From NCBI GenBank assembly GCA_914767715.1, contig OU612069.1, positions 25,727,387 to 25,791,386 on the forward strand: a stretch of DNA of 64,000 nucleotides, given 5' to 3'. Numbering within the stretch: the stretch's first letter is position 1; each line of letters opens with the position of its first letter. Source of the stretch: Membranipora membranacea. Taxonomy: Eukaryota; Bryozoa; Gymnolaemata; Cheilostomatida; Membraniporidae. The notes below the pieces were generated by a model. That model was not told the origin of the DNA. It searched no databases and saw only the letters and a program-made list of their open reading frames with translations. Shown here in pieces: positions 1 through 14,300 of the stretch. A program made the translations under genes and the position numbers.

Positions 1-262
1 TAACTGTCTCATGTTGGTGTAGCTGTCTCATGTAGGTGTAACTGTCTCATGTTGGTGTAACTGTCGCATGTTGGTGTAACTGTCTAATGTTGGTGTAACT
101 GTCTCATGTTGGTGTAACTGTCTCATGTTGGTGTAACTGTCTCATGTTGGTGTAACTGTCTCATGTTGGTGTTGCTGTCTCATGTTGGTGTAGCTGTCTC
201 ATGTTGGTGTAGCTGTCTCATGTTGGTGTAACTGTCTCATGTTGGTGTAACTGTCTCATGAC
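1..262. repeat. 19-bp minisatellite, about 14 units
   Basis: The unit is TAACTGTCTCATGTTGGTG, repeated from the left edge with few substitutions (for example TAGCTG or GTCGC variants). Units are contiguous with no spacers, so this is not a CRISPR array. It lies in the NUP98 intron downstream (in transcript sense) of exon 583-413, and probably continues left of the window. Confidence 0.95.
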
Positions 263-412
263 GGCTGACGCTATAGTGGTTTAATTATCTATTCATTTTA
301 ACGATTATAGCAATGATGATTATTGCTAATGATGGCTGCATCTGTATCAAATAGAGCCAGATTGGCGCTTATACCAGTAATGTAAAACATGAATAATCAA
401 AGAAAGACTTAC

Positions 413-2333
413 CGCTTTTATACGGAGTGAAGCCTTTTTTCTCATCTGAAAAATCCTGTTTGAGTAGTGAGGGGGAGCCAGTACCGCCCCGTGGTAGGTT
501 AGACCTGATCAGGGGAGACTGAGGCATTGGTGACATCATACCTCCTAATCTGTACACAGATGAAGCAGGCTGTGCTGGGGAAGCTGTCAATCAGAGAAAA
601 GTTAACAGAGTATAATCATATGCCACTTTGGGTCAGCCTTTTGGGGTTGGCGTCACAGCCCATTGCAACCATTCCAATTTGGGCCAATATGGAAAGGGAC
701 AGATGAGTGTTAGGATACAGACATAAAATAACCTCATTTAGGCCAAAACAACTATAACTGACAGTGAGTCATCTTTTCCTGCAGTCACAAGTCAAGGAGG
801 GGATGACTCTTAGGTACCACATCATAGGCCCAACATAATGTATGGTTGTGTAACAGCCAACTGGTACTTTCTAAGGAGTATGGATAGTATGATATCAATG
901 AATCAGCGTTATCTTGGTTACCCTCGAGGAGTAAATGTTAGGTTCAGATAGTTTGGGGTGGTTTAATGTTAGCTTGCGAATGATTGCGGCTAGCTGAGGT
1001 GGGAGTCTTTTAATAGTTAAGAGGGTGTGTTGATGAAAGCTACCCTTACATTGGGATATGCCAACATGTGCAAAACAGTGAACTTTTCCTCAAAATCCTT
1101 TACTCCTCTAGGATGTACAGAATCGAAAATGACAAAATTCATAATGAATAGACACTGAATATATTCAATACTGTTTAGGGTAAGATTTGGTAGCGATGAG
1201 CAATACCAATCAGTGCTTAACTCAAGTAAATTGATTATATTTCATTTCAGTTGTTTTCTTTTTTCCTTTTGCATTTCAGAGAGTTCATATTTGGATGATG
1301 GTGATTGCAAATAAAAATGTATATAGAGCTCTTACCTCTAAGTTTAGGAGAGAGTCCAAACCCTAGATCATCTTCATCATCATCGAGGAATGAGGCCTTC
1401 ATCCTCTGTACATTGGTAGGAGCCACTCCACACTGTGCTGCCAGGCGGTGTGAGGTCGGCAGCATATCTACAGCCATCTCATCATCTTCGCCAACATCCT
1501 GTCATATATAGATACATGTATATAGATGTATATATATATATACATAATATATAAATTTGCTGTCTGTCAATGCTGACAATGACTTGCAACGAGGTGCATG
1601 TATGCATACATGTATATATAATATAATATATATATATATATAAGTGATATTTTCCTTCTCGAATTGACGATGGAAAAACGCGCTGGAGTGATTTCACTGT
1701 ATTATAGGTTGTCACTTCAGTACATCTATCAATATGAGGAGAAATAAAGCTTACTCTCTCTCTCAAAATCGGAAGCCCCCATCATATGGACTATGTCTGC
1801 AAGCTGTGGGCGCTTGGTGACAGATTTGGGGAGCAGGGAATGTTTGTTAAAATATGGTAACAATGCTTTTGTTAGTTCAAGAGTATGTCGGCCTATCAAC
1901 CATCCGGTAAGGAGGCAGCAAGTATGCATAATATACAGGCTCAATATGGCAGCATAATTAAAGATTACAGACATTATCTTACATTTCAATATTCAACAGT
2001 CAATTATTTAGAGCGACAGGGTAAGCTTTGTTGACCAATAAGGCCATGTTGATTTCAGATCTTAGCATAAAAAAATATAATCACTTATCTCCTCACCTGA
2101 TCCTCAGAATGCTTCTGGGCCCCTTTTAGAGGCATATTCTCTACCTCATCTTCCATGTCATCATCTCTTATTCCAAGGTAGTTAGTAGGGGCGCCACCCA
2201 GAGCCCCCGCACCAGACTCACCACCCAACACATAGGTTCTTGAGGCTACAGGAGCGTCTCCAGATGAAGACAGAAGCTTCTGTTGTTGTTGCTGTTTTGC
2301 CAGCGGAGCCAACTTCTGCTGTATGGCTTGTTT
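413..2333 (-). other. NUP98: N-terminal unstructured part of Nup96 (NUP98 exons 22-24)
   Basis: Exons 2333-2097, 1498-1336 and 583-413 follow the autocleavage exon. Exon 22 has a glutamine-rich start and an acidic stretch. Exon 23 resembles the conserved Nup96 segment before the helical domain ([13 protein letters not shown] followed by DDDEDD). Exon 24 is proline/serine-rich and ends in phase 1 at a donor at 411-412, so at least one further exon lies left of the window. The alpha-helical body of Nup96 is not visible. Confidence 0.9.
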
Positions 2334-5300
2334 CTGTATACAGAAATTAATCATTATTGGTATTTTCAGCAATGGCGGCAAGCTCCCATTACAAATTTAT
2401 TTTGTTAGAAAAAGAAATCTATCCATAGCTATTTTTAATAGTCGTTCTGTTAATAACCGGTAAATTAAAAATTACAATTGATCAAACTCCAGTTGATCCA
2501 ACTCCTTGATTAAAAAGAATTGCCACAACAAAATGATTTACATGAGGAATATTCAGACACTAGGGTTAGTTAGTAAAATATGTAAGCACATATCTGAAAA
2601 TAACTGGCACAAAATTTTTCTATGGCATGAGCAGAATAAAACAAAATTGATGCTTAAAGTATTAATAATAGTATTAATAAAAATTAAAAATAATAAAAGG
2701 AAAATTATAATAACAATAATAATAAGTGAAAAGTATCAGACGGAGGATACTGAAAAGGATGTCTCAGCGCAGAAATCTAACCAGAGACAACCAAGACCAG
2801 CTAAAGAGCTGCAAAAAAATGTTACAAAAAAAATCAAATCAAAAAAACTTAACGCATACTGTTATCTTTATACAGTATAATAGACTTAGGTCTACCATTA
2901 TCTGCGTCAAGAAACACAAAATATAATATCAGTATCAATATTAAATCAGGACTAATCTAGGGATGCAGTTCATTGCATGAAAAGCTCCATAGTCAACTGT
3001 GCAATGTAAAGATTCTTAAACTTCCATTAAATTTCACTCATTTTTTTGTTTTCTCATTAATTGTTCAATAAAATCATTGATTGACATCGATTGAAGCGAT
3101 GAGAGGAAGATTATACCTGAATATTAGTATTAGATATATGTAGAGCCTTCAGTTTCTTCACATCCTGTTTCTGTGTATCTGTATTATCATCGTCCGAGTC
3201 ATCATCTAATAATCCGTACTTAGAGAAATGCTTCACCTAAAAATACATCCTTACATGTGTAAATATACACATATGTAAATACCCTACAGGAAGAAATTTT
3301 TGGTGGGAATTAAATTTCGCGATTTTGGCGACCTAGAAAATCGCTAATAATTTATTCCACCAAAAAATTGATCCAAAAAGGAAGTAAAATAGAAAAAACA
3401 AAAATCCGGAAAAAAAGTTAGAAGTTATCTTCTCTTTTTAGCGAGTGGACGATTTCGCTAAAATTTTATTCCTCTAAATCACCCATGAGAGGGCAACTCG
3501 CGAAATTAAGTTCCACCAAACATTTCTTCCTGTAGGGTATACACATATGTAAATATACACATATGTAAAGATACACGTATGTAAATATACACATATGTAA
3601 ATATACACATATGTAAAGATACACGTATGTAAATATACACGTATGTAAATATACACATATGTAAAGATATACGTATGTAAATATACACGTATGTAAAGAT
3701 ACACATATGTAAATATACACATATGTAAATACACACATATGTAAATATACACATATATAAATATACACATATGTAAAGATACACATATTTACAGGGTGTG
3801 ACATCAGTCACTTCATCAGTAGTGACTCGACACTGCAGGTGATTGTGACAGGTAGAGGGTATAACTCTTGAAAGAAGTTTTTGAGGTTTTGTGGAACAAC
3901 AGCAATGTTAGCGCAGTAATCATTCTGCATGGTCATGTAATACAAAAGCTGAGATGGTGTCTCACACATGGATTTTATGAAGAAACTTAAAAGGCAACCA
4001 TGGTTTCGCAGCAATGCATTAATGGGTAGCAAATAATGTGCTGGGCAGCATCAGCTTTGTGCATTACGCGATGCAAAACTCAAAGTAGTTGCTGACTCTA
4101 AGCTGGGTAACACTTCAGTTTAGGGGAGGTTTCAAGACTTTGCTGTAATAATTATAGAGCACAGGCTAAATAATAACAGGAACAGGAAACTGCTATGTGG
4201 TATTCTCTTTTAGCTGAGTTTGAGTACCTGATGGAAGAAATGTTTCACAAGAATTCTGGCTGAATAATCATCCGAATTATATTTTGTCTTTTTCCCTATG
4301 CAGAAGGTGCAATCTGCTATTAATCAATGGCCATCGATGAGAAGTTGTTTGAAACCTTGGTTGCCCTTTAAATGAAACTACTCATAGCGCAGTAAAAAAA
4401 AGAGATAGACAAGTTTAATGGCAAAAAATGAGTTGACCAAAACTTTCACTAACAGTGCACAATGAGACCACCCTGCTTGCAGATCGACTCTGTAATACGG
4501 TTCTCTCCCATAGACTTTATAATAATAATATTAAGTCTATGGTGTCTCTCCACACCATAGTTACAGTGCCATAAACTGGCCAAATTGACCTATTTAAGTT
4601 ATGCATATAAACGCTAAGTTTTTCCCAGTGCGCTTCAGTACAATCAGCCTGGACGCTTACACATGACATTCAGCACTTACCTCAAACACCCAGGATCCAG
4701 TATCCGGTCTGTAATCTATAAACTTAGCTCCGATTCTGGCTGTGGCTGTCTCTATCTTCTCCTGATAATTCATCATCTTCAGTCTGTCTGGACTCTGATC
4801 ACGGGATAATCAGACAAATACAGGGGCATGTAAGAAAAGTATGCCAAGTGACATAATACCGCACTGCAACACTGACAAGTTTTTTTGTTGCCATTGTTAT
4901 ATTTTTTGAAAAACCTTGGTAATGAAATATGCCTAAAAAATCCTTTACAAATTGCTCTGCAAGTATAGAGCGGGATGCCAAATGGTGATAAACAATTAAA
5001 AAGTTTAGAAAGGTGGGAACGACTCTGGTATTCTCAGCTCAAAGGTGGTGATCAGTGACGCTGGGCCGTATTCAGTTAACTGACTGAGAAATGAGGAGAT
5101 ATAATTGGACGATCCTGCAGTGAATGATAAATCTGTAACTACCCAACCAGAAACCAGAAACCAGAAACAATAAAATATCAATCATCTCCTACCTTGATAG
5201 GGCTGTTATTAGATTTATCTTTAGGCCACACACAGTCCAGTGTCACCTCGGCTCTCTTATTGAGACCTTGACCTTCTGCTGGTTTATTATCATCATCTGG

Positions 5301-8300
5301 ATATATAGTCACCTCCTTCCTCCTGAAGTGTACTGTCAATAACAATAATAATATTCATGGCATGTGAGTCATCAGGGAAGAATTGTATTTGATCGCTACT
5401 GATAATACTTCAGCTCTCTTAAACGTTTCACTGCTGTTCAATTTCAAAGTTCACCAGAGGCTTAATGCCAACAGCATATAGGAAGTAATAATAAATAACA
5501 GGCTGATCCTTATTCTGTTTATTTCAGTAGAGTTCAAACCTTTTCTCATCAAGTTATGGGTGAATGTATGTGTTTATCTTTGCCCGATGATGGTATAAAA
5601 GTCCTTCTCTAAACATAGTAATGAGCTTTAGAACGCAACATAAACTCACTAACCTGTTGCGTCTATGTCCAGATTTGCCACATTAGTCACTCCGGGAAAG
5701 AATACACTGCCATATCCCTCTCTACCTATACTCAGGTTATCTACCATACAATCCCCGTTAGCATCCATATACTCAGGCAGATCTTCTAGTGATGGGATTG
5801 TGTAGTAGTCTGCTCTTGTAGATATTATACCAGCAGGATGTGTTATCACACCGGGCAGAGACATGTCCTGCAAATACATAAGACTAATTATAATATAAAT
5901 ATATATACAAAAATGCCCCTTGATATTTTGTTCGTAAAGTACAAAAATGTATAATATATTATATATTATTATATATATTATATATATATACGAAAAATGC
6001 TGCTTGATATTTTGTAAAACATAGTACAAAAATTTAGAATTAAAAGAACAAAATAATTAAAAATGTTAGCTGAAATTTAATTCTTATAATCAAATTACTC
6101 TTGTTGATTGGGTAGGGTGTGGCTCGCTGAATATAATCTCCTATATAAGAAGCATTAGCAGTTAATATTTTGATCATAAGCAGAGAACTTGTCACATGGG
6201 GTCACTGTGACTAAGTGACATTCTAATGACGGCTGATTATATGTAAAATGAGACAGTGTAAAAATACCTTCAAATAAATCAAATATAAAAAGTAAGTAAG
6301 TCAACTGAACTGAACTGAACTGAACTGAACAAGCAAGTTTTAGATATGAAACTTCAAACTGAACTACTTGAATTGAATACCAGCATATACCAATATCAGT
6401 TGACAAGGTTGATCAATACGATGTTGATAGATACGATGTTGACCTATAGGAGTCTGACCAATATACTGTTGGCCAACAGAAGGTGATGATTTACGGTGAT
6501 GTGAAGATTTATGTGGTGAAGATTTATGTGGTGAAGATTTATGTGGTGAAGATTTATGTGGTGAAGATTTATGTGGTGAAGATTTATGGTGATGTGAAGA
6601 TTTATGGTGATGTGAAGATTTACGTTGCGAAAATTTTCGATGTGATTTTTTACGAGCACCCCTCTACAAACAGAGATAATTTATATTGACTTTAGGTGAA
6701 GCAGAGTAATCAGCTCTTTAAATCAAATGATGACATGAAAAGTTTTCCGTTGCACAAATATGTTATATAAATGTACAAACCTGTGTCTCATCATCCATCA
6801 CTTCCCGTTTATGTATAATCTGTGTTTGGTCATTCAGTGCTCCTCCCTGGTTAGGGGGCGTGGTCATCTCAGGGGGTGACGCCCCGTTTCCTGCGCTCAT
6901 GTTCTGCATAATCACAGGCTTTCTACAAACGACAAAGAGAGGAAGCTTGTGAGAATGACCTGAAAGGCGGACAGTGACATTTGTATTTGCAGTTCTTATA
7001 TTGACTATCCATCTGAATTCTAAATTCGAGCAGCAGATGAGAATTAGACTGCATATTTGACTTAATATTTGAATCTGTGCGATCCATCTAAATGCTCTTG
7101 TTGAATTTTTTCTTTAGGCAAAATACAATAACCATCAATTTACAAATGTTATCCTCGTAGTGTCCAGGAAACGAAAAAAAAAACGAGAAGAAAAGTCTGA
7201 TAATATTGTTGAGTAGGCGGCGGTGAGCACACTGATCACGTGATTTACTATTGCATGACTATCTCTGGTCGCTAGAGAGTGAGCTACTACCATCACAACG
7301 AATCTGGTGTGATGGTAGTGATGACCCGAGTTCAATTTTACTTATTAGGGGCAGGTACATGTTAGCTATCCATACTAAACTGACTCTAACGATCAGAGAT
7401 ACACATGATAGTGTAGTCTCTATGTCAGGGTGGGGGGCGTGTAGTCTCTATGTCAGGGTGGGGGGCGTTGAGCCTTACCTATCCTGAGGTGAATGTTTAT
7501 GTGGAGCTAGTATGACTCTCGTCTGTGCACCTGTTCCGCTCTGTAACTGATCTATAGTATCATCTAACTCTAACTGGGGATACAGTTTGTTTACAGTTCT
7601 CCTACTATAAGACAAAAAAACATAAATTTTAAAATAATATCTAATGTAAGATTACATCTAGACAGCCATTCCCAACCACAGCCAATTTGGCCATTGCTGC
7701 CAAAATGATGATTTTGTTTGGCCGATGCAACCGCTTCCACAGAATAAAATTGTGACACATTTTCTCCTCTTGTTCAACAAGAAGAAGAAGGAAATTCCAC
7801 AAGATAGACATTATCTTCAGTATCCTGTCACATCTGAATTTCTAGTTATCACACATAGTTGAGTCAACTTGTTGCTCTGTTGCAGTCAATTGGAATTCAC
7901 CATTATCAGAATCACAAGTAAAAATAGCCCAAAGAGATATATAATTGTAAGTAAGAAAGTCAAGAGAAGAAGTGTACTTTGAAATGATGACAATTATTTA
8001 GGATTTGAAATCAATCAAGAGTTGTTTTCCTTTTATACGAGGGGACACAACTCCATTTTTATGAGAAAATAAAAGATAGTCAACTAACCTGTCCATATGG
8101 GGTGGGCGAGATGATGATAGATTAAACATTCCGTCATCAGTCATACCTGGCATACACATAGCAGGATCAGGTATGGATCTATAAGATTATTAAACACAGA
8201 ATTGGAAAAATGAATAATTGGTCATTTTTTTCTTTATCCGAAAATGAGTTATACTAAAAATGAAAGAGCGCTCCCCATAACAATTTATCAACAAACAGCA

Positions 8301-11300
8301 AAATTTTCTCTATGTGTCAATATTTTTGGTTTTTTTTAATCATAGGCCCCTAGTATTTACCTTTCTGGGGCCGTTGGCTAGCAGCATGGAATCTCAGATA
8401 ACTCTAAGTTTATTGAACACAAACCTAAGTCTTCGGATATTACCATATTAAATCACAAGAGGTGAGATAGAAAGCCTGGATCATTTCAGTCATACATGAA
8501 ACACTAATGATTTTTATCTTGATTATCCTTACCTGTGCCTGCCGCTGCTGTACAGAGAGGGACTGCTGAATGCACTCTGGTGAGGACCTGTAGTATGTCT
8601 ACTGGTGGAGCTAGCTCCGCCCACTGCTGGTGATGAGCGAATCACAAGCTTCTTAACACTGCGACGGGCGGAGCCTGGTGTACCGCCTGAGTAACTTTCA
8701 TCACCTAGACCCTCAAACAAATCACTCTGTAAAAAAAATAGTTGTCAACATGTGGGCAAGATTAATTCCAATAAACTGACCATTTGATGGATGAGATTTT
8801 GTGACAGCAAAAAAACCAAGCTGAGCTTTAGGTGCAGAAAGAGCAAGCATACCATATTTTTTTTAACTCTGAAGGAAGATATACAATGCTGCTTCTTCTC
8901 AAATGAAGACTTGAATACATTGCATGACATATTCTGCCCAAAAGCTGTGACAATCCTTAGCACTAGATGGTGTACGATATAACTTACGTTATCAGTAGGT
9001 GATGTACCGATATGTAACTTACCTTAGCAGTAGGTGATGTACGGATATAACTTACCTTAGCAGTAGGTGATGTACCAATAGCTTGTACCGACTGTAGTCT
9101 AACTTTACTCAGTGGTCTGGATGTAATCTTAGGCGTAGATTTACTAGCGCTGTCCGATAACAGGGCCTGCTGAGCTTTAGGGTCTGTCGGTATAGGGTCC
9201 TGAAAACAAACAAGGTATTTGAATGATTCATGTTATTTGGTTGTAAACTCATATTAATCAGTGTACAGACACCCGCCTCGACAAGGTACAGTATAGGTAT
9301 TGATGACGTGTATACGTAGTTTCAGTGTGACATAAACTTTTACAATGAGAGATGTCATTTCTTTTGATTTTGATTGAAAATTTGGTCTTGTACGGTCTTG
9401 TTGAGGTTAGCTTAGAATTTAGATTGACAGGTAGAGATACTGACCTTAGAGTTAGTTTTCCTGAACAGAGGCGAGTCACCATAAGGAGAGTTTGTGAGAT
9501 TATAGAGCTGCTGTTTGATCAGCTCATTCTGAGCCATCAAGTCCTGATTACTGCAAAGAGATAAAGAGTAAACGATGTCACCTCATATGGGAATGTATCA
9601 AAACAGACTAAACACAGGAGAAACCAGAACTGGATATATAATGGTGACATTTGCGCCAAGTCATTTCAAACAATTTTTCAAAAACAGTCAGATTATATTG
9701 AACAAGAACTTCAATAGCATGCTTTGTCTTAGAGAAGGGGCTGGCTGAACTCAAACCTTCCAAAATGGCATCTCTACTAACATATAAATGGTATCTCTAC
9801 TAACATATAAATGGTATCTCTACTAACATATAAATGGTATCCAACTTATGGAAGATGAGAAATCTGATGGAAATCTGAGATAAATGCGACATAATAGCTT
9901 GAGACTCAACTCAAGTTATAATAGTCATACAGTCTTACTACACAGAGCCATATTCGCCACTCAGTACAGTACACACACAGAGCCATATGCTCCACTCAGT
10001 ACAGTACATAGTCCATTCAGTTGACATACGGCACACACACAGCCATGTGCTCCACTCAGGGTACGCTCAAAGTCCACTTTTACACATACCTGGTGACCAG
10101 ACTCTGTGGTTGTTGTTGGGGTTGAGCGGCTGCCGCTGTCTGACCGAATCCTCCAAAGCCTCCACCAGTAGTTCCTGCTCCTAGACCTGTGTGTGAATGA
10201 TATAATGTCAGGTAAGCATCATAGTGAACGGCTGACTTTGAAATTATGCATGTCATTGAGGTTCACAATAACACCGATATCGGGATTACACTATTAACAT
10301 GTGTATCACTGATCGTTAGAGTAAATTTAGTTTGAGTAACATATGTGTTCCCACCCATAAATTTAGAAAACAACCTTGGGTCGTCATACCTAATTCCCCC
10401 TGATGAGCCTCTGGCTAAGTGAATTAATTCACTCTCTATGATCAGAGATATAGATGCAATAGTATATTATGTGATGAGTGTGGAAAAACAATTCAAACTA
10501 AACAACCATTTTTGGAATTCTGGGAGTATATTGAAAATCATATTATGTAGTTAAGTTTAAATTCAGCTCATCTCCTGCTGTAGACCTAAACTCCATCTTC
10601 ACAGCAGAGCAGCCAGCGGGCTGTTCTGATCTGAAGTATCACTGGTTCAGCTATAAACTTAATTCTGGATGGTTGGTGCTGTTGCTAGCAGGCCATAGAG
10701 AGGGCAGGCAGGTAGATATAATGATAACATACCACCAGTATTAGAGAACAGTCCTCCTGTTGTGGCTGGTTTAGCGAAGAGTGATGATCCTCCAGCCATA
10801 CCTAACCCTGTATTAGCAGTACCTCCTAACTGGAATCCTGTACCTACAAGGGTGAACAGAAAATCAACATATCATCAACACATTATCAGCACATAATCCA
10901 CATATCATCGACATTATCATCAGAGTATCATCAACACATCGTAAATACAGCTTATTGCAGTCGACATGGTATGTTGTACCTTTTTTATCCATGGCGATAT
11001 ACTTATGTAATCCATTAAAATTTATTACAGAGGGGCTATTGAGATATTTCACTTTGCGCTGCCTACTGGGTTTGCCATACCCACGCTTTTGGAGTATCTG
11101 GTTGACAAATCATATGTACAGATAATAACTTACTTCCAGCAGTCTGTCCGAAGCCACCAGTGGCTGGTTTACCAAACAGACCTTGTCCCGTAGTCTGACC
11201 AAACCCTCCACTAGTGCCAAAACCTGCAAACGAAAAAAAACCAAGCTCAGGTGGGTCTCAATCACTGCAAGTGCAAATGAACAAGGCAGGGGGTCTGTTA

Positions 11301-14300
11301 CACTAGACATTAACAACTCTCTAGGTCTTAGCTGACCCTTAAAACATGACTTATTTAAACCAAGCTTACTGCCAATAAGAAATATGCAAATTGATCTATG
11401 ACCAAACAGCAAAGTATGTCTAATTCCAAATGGTTGACAATATCTCACTTAGTGATTTCAACAGTAATCTCAGCCCAGTAGCTAAGTGTAATTACTATTG
11501 AAGTCTAGTCATATGCAAAACAACAATGGTATCAATAATAAATAACTATATAACCTCTTACCAGTAGTAGCAGTGCTTGTAGCTCCAAAACCAGTAGCTG
11601 GCTTAGCCCCAAATCCTCCGAACCCTCCGGTGGTAGCAGGCTGGGCTCCGAACCCCCCTGTGGCTACTGGCTGTCCAAACCCTCCTGTGGTGGCTCCAAA
11701 GGGACTTGGCTACCAATGCGGGAAAAAAAATGATAATAATAAAACAATCTAAATAAATAATATAATTGACATTACGACCATGTAAGTGGACATAATTTCC
11801 TCTCTCTGAATATTGTGATATAATTCGCATAAATAAAAATGACCAAGTTAAGTCGGTGACCATTGAATTCCATATCTGGAATAGCATCATTAGCTTTCTT
11901 TTGCAAAACAAAGGGCTTGCAAAAATAGCCAGTCCCTAGTAGCAATCTAGAAATGCCCTAATCATCGACACTGTATGGGGTATAATTAATGTTTGCAATT
12001 TTGTAAACAAGACAATTTCTCAGGCTAATTATTCATGCTACTAGGGACAGCCAATCAGAGAACAGTCAGATGGGTCCCTGTGTTTAGTGTCCTAACCGTA
12101 TAACGCTATGATACTATTTCCATTCTAAGAGAAGAATCTAATTCAGTGTCGGTGACAAATCATAATCAACTTATTTCACTTGAATTCATCTTCGTAGACA
12201 CTGTTGATACCCTAACATACTTATCTGCCTACCTTAGCTGGTTGTCCGAACAGTCCACCACCAGTGGTGGCCGTACCGAATCCACCAGTAGTAGCTCCAA
12301 ACCCCGTGGTCGCTGTGCTCGCTGGCTGACCGAACAGCCCTCCTGCAGTGCTAGTCGTGGTGGTGGCTCCAAATAGGCCTCCTGTGGCAGGTTTAGCAAA
12401 ACCGGTGGTTCCACCAAAACCTAAAATAACAAGCCAAGTAACAATAATGAAAATGGAAGAATATGAGGTCCAGACAACTACGGCATGCAGCAGGTAGAGA
12501 GTTGCCTGCCTGTCAAAATACAACAAGAAGGAAGATAATCAGAAAGCTAGAAAGCTGATGAGAAACATCTGAAGTCAACATAAGGTGAACCCATATCTGA
12601 TTTAGATTGCTATGATTGAAGGAAGTATACAAATAAACAGCAAGTGACGAAACAGTTACACTATTACATAGAAAAACACATTACGCAATAAAGTGTCATC
12701 TAAATCGATTACATAGTGCAACCATATCACAGAGTAAGTATATATCCTTATATACATATATATCTTTACTCTGTGACCATATCCTTGTTTTGAAACTGAG
12801 TATTCAACAAGTATTTAAACAGTGACTGTATCACATGACAGAAGAATGACTCACCACCAAACCCAGTACTAGTTGCAGCGGCCGGCGTGGCTCCGAAGGC
12901 TGTAGATGTGGTACCAAACCCTCCTGTAGTCTGCGCTGTACCTCCGAATAATCCTGTAGCAGGCTTAGCTCCGCCAGCCTGTGGACCTTTTACCCCCGCA
13001 GCGTAATCCTCATAACGCACTTCCTATACAACACAAGTAGAGCATGGAGCTTAGGCTTACATTTCTCATCATAAGATATGCAGAGTTTATAGACATGGAT
13101 ATAATAAGCGGTATGAATCAGACTGAATATGACCCAGACAATGATGTCTGACAATGTTGATTGATCCTTTATAGTTCAATGTTTCCGTTCTTTACATCAT
13201 GCTGTGTGTTCTGCAAAATAATCATCCAGTTGAACAGATCTACCGTATACGATCCAGAGATTGTCACTGGCTTAACCAACGCACCTCCAGACTCTTTGCC
13301 TCGTACTCCTTCATCCCACTGATACAATAATGTTTAGTTTTGACCACAGTACTAACTCCATTCCTAGCTACAGAGTCCGTACCGTCTACAGGTGTAAACT
13401 TTACAGAACAGGTACCGGTAGCAGCTCCAGCTGTCGGCTGTACACCTGTAGTAGTAGTGCCGCCGAATACAGACTTAGAAGCTGATGCTCCAAATAAACC
13501 TAGGAAAAAAGAGATAAGTTCGTTTTTTTGCTCTTTATAAGAAATTCAGATCATATTCAGTAGCCTTATCTTGAATATTCTAATGAGGAAAAATATGTAA
13601 TATGTAATGTTGAGAAAAAGCAAGATCACCATGACTCAATGATTCATACCACATTGCAATATCAAATATCACTATCAATGTATGGCTAACTGTTGTTGTC
13701 ATAACGTCTATTGTCTGTATAATTGACCGTATTTTATTTTCACAATCTACAAGCATCATCACTAAGATAAGATAATTTATTTTATCTAATTTTTTTATTT
13801 TATTTTAACAACTCACCACCCCCAGATGGCTGAGAGGCACCAAACAATCCTCCTCCTGTTGTACCTGTAGCTGTGCTGGTACCTCCAAACAAACTGCTGC
13901 CTCCTCCAAATCCTAAAACAGTGTCGTAACAGCAAGAGTCAAGCATAGATATAATCAGGTTAGTAACAGTATAAGAGCAGGTATATCAAGAGAGGCATTA
14001 TCATGTAGTACATCACTTTCACAAACACCGCTTGTTCATGTGGACAATGCGGTATAGTCTATAACTGGCCGCTTATAAAGCTGTGTAAGGGTTTCAAATT
14101 GTATGTGGGTGGGATATAATCTATTCTCCGGAGCTGTAGAAGGTTGACAGAACTACCAGTAAGAATGAAGGAACGGACCAACTCACCAGATGAAGGCTGA
14201 GCGGTAGCACCAAACCCTCCTTGTTTGAGAAAACTACCATTACCACCAGTAGCTGCTGTCGACCCAAACAGACCCCCTGTAGATGCAGGCTGCTGAGGGG

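Larger units (their letters stand above)
3117..5867 (-). other. NUP98: Nup98 autoproteolytic domain with HF/S cleavage site (exons 18-21)
   Basis: Exon 18 (5867-5654) begins the domain with [17 protein letters not shown] and [10 protein letters not shown]. Exon 19 (5332-5193) carries [25 protein letters not shown]. Exon 20 (4794-4681) carries [10 protein letters not shown] and [10 protein letters not shown]. Exon 21 (3236-3117) supplies KHFSKYG. In the family the chain is cut between the Phe and Ser of His-Phe-Ser, here after about residue 923. The catalytic His and nucleophilic Ser are both present, so self-cleavage should be intact. The acidic run after the cut (DDDSDDDN) is the usual start of Nup96. 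Confidence 0.95.

Noticed and set aside
1-262. Possible CRISPR array
   Set aside because: Units are contiguous with no spacers, in a eukaryotic intron; simple minisatellite.
2506-2926. 124-codon Lys/Asn/Ile-rich frame
   Set aside because: Lies in a NUP98 intron and its composition is that of AT-rich noncoding DNA.
3466-3811. Three overlapping minus-strand frames of about 100 codons
   Set aside because: They translate the 16-bp minisatellite in three frames; the period shows in the peptide. Not a gene.
12720-12785. Hairpin with CACAGAGTAAGTATA resembling the RING-gene donor unit
   Set aside because: Similarity to the 39565-39628 unit is short and it lies antisense in a NUP98 intron; probably chance or a tiny MITE.
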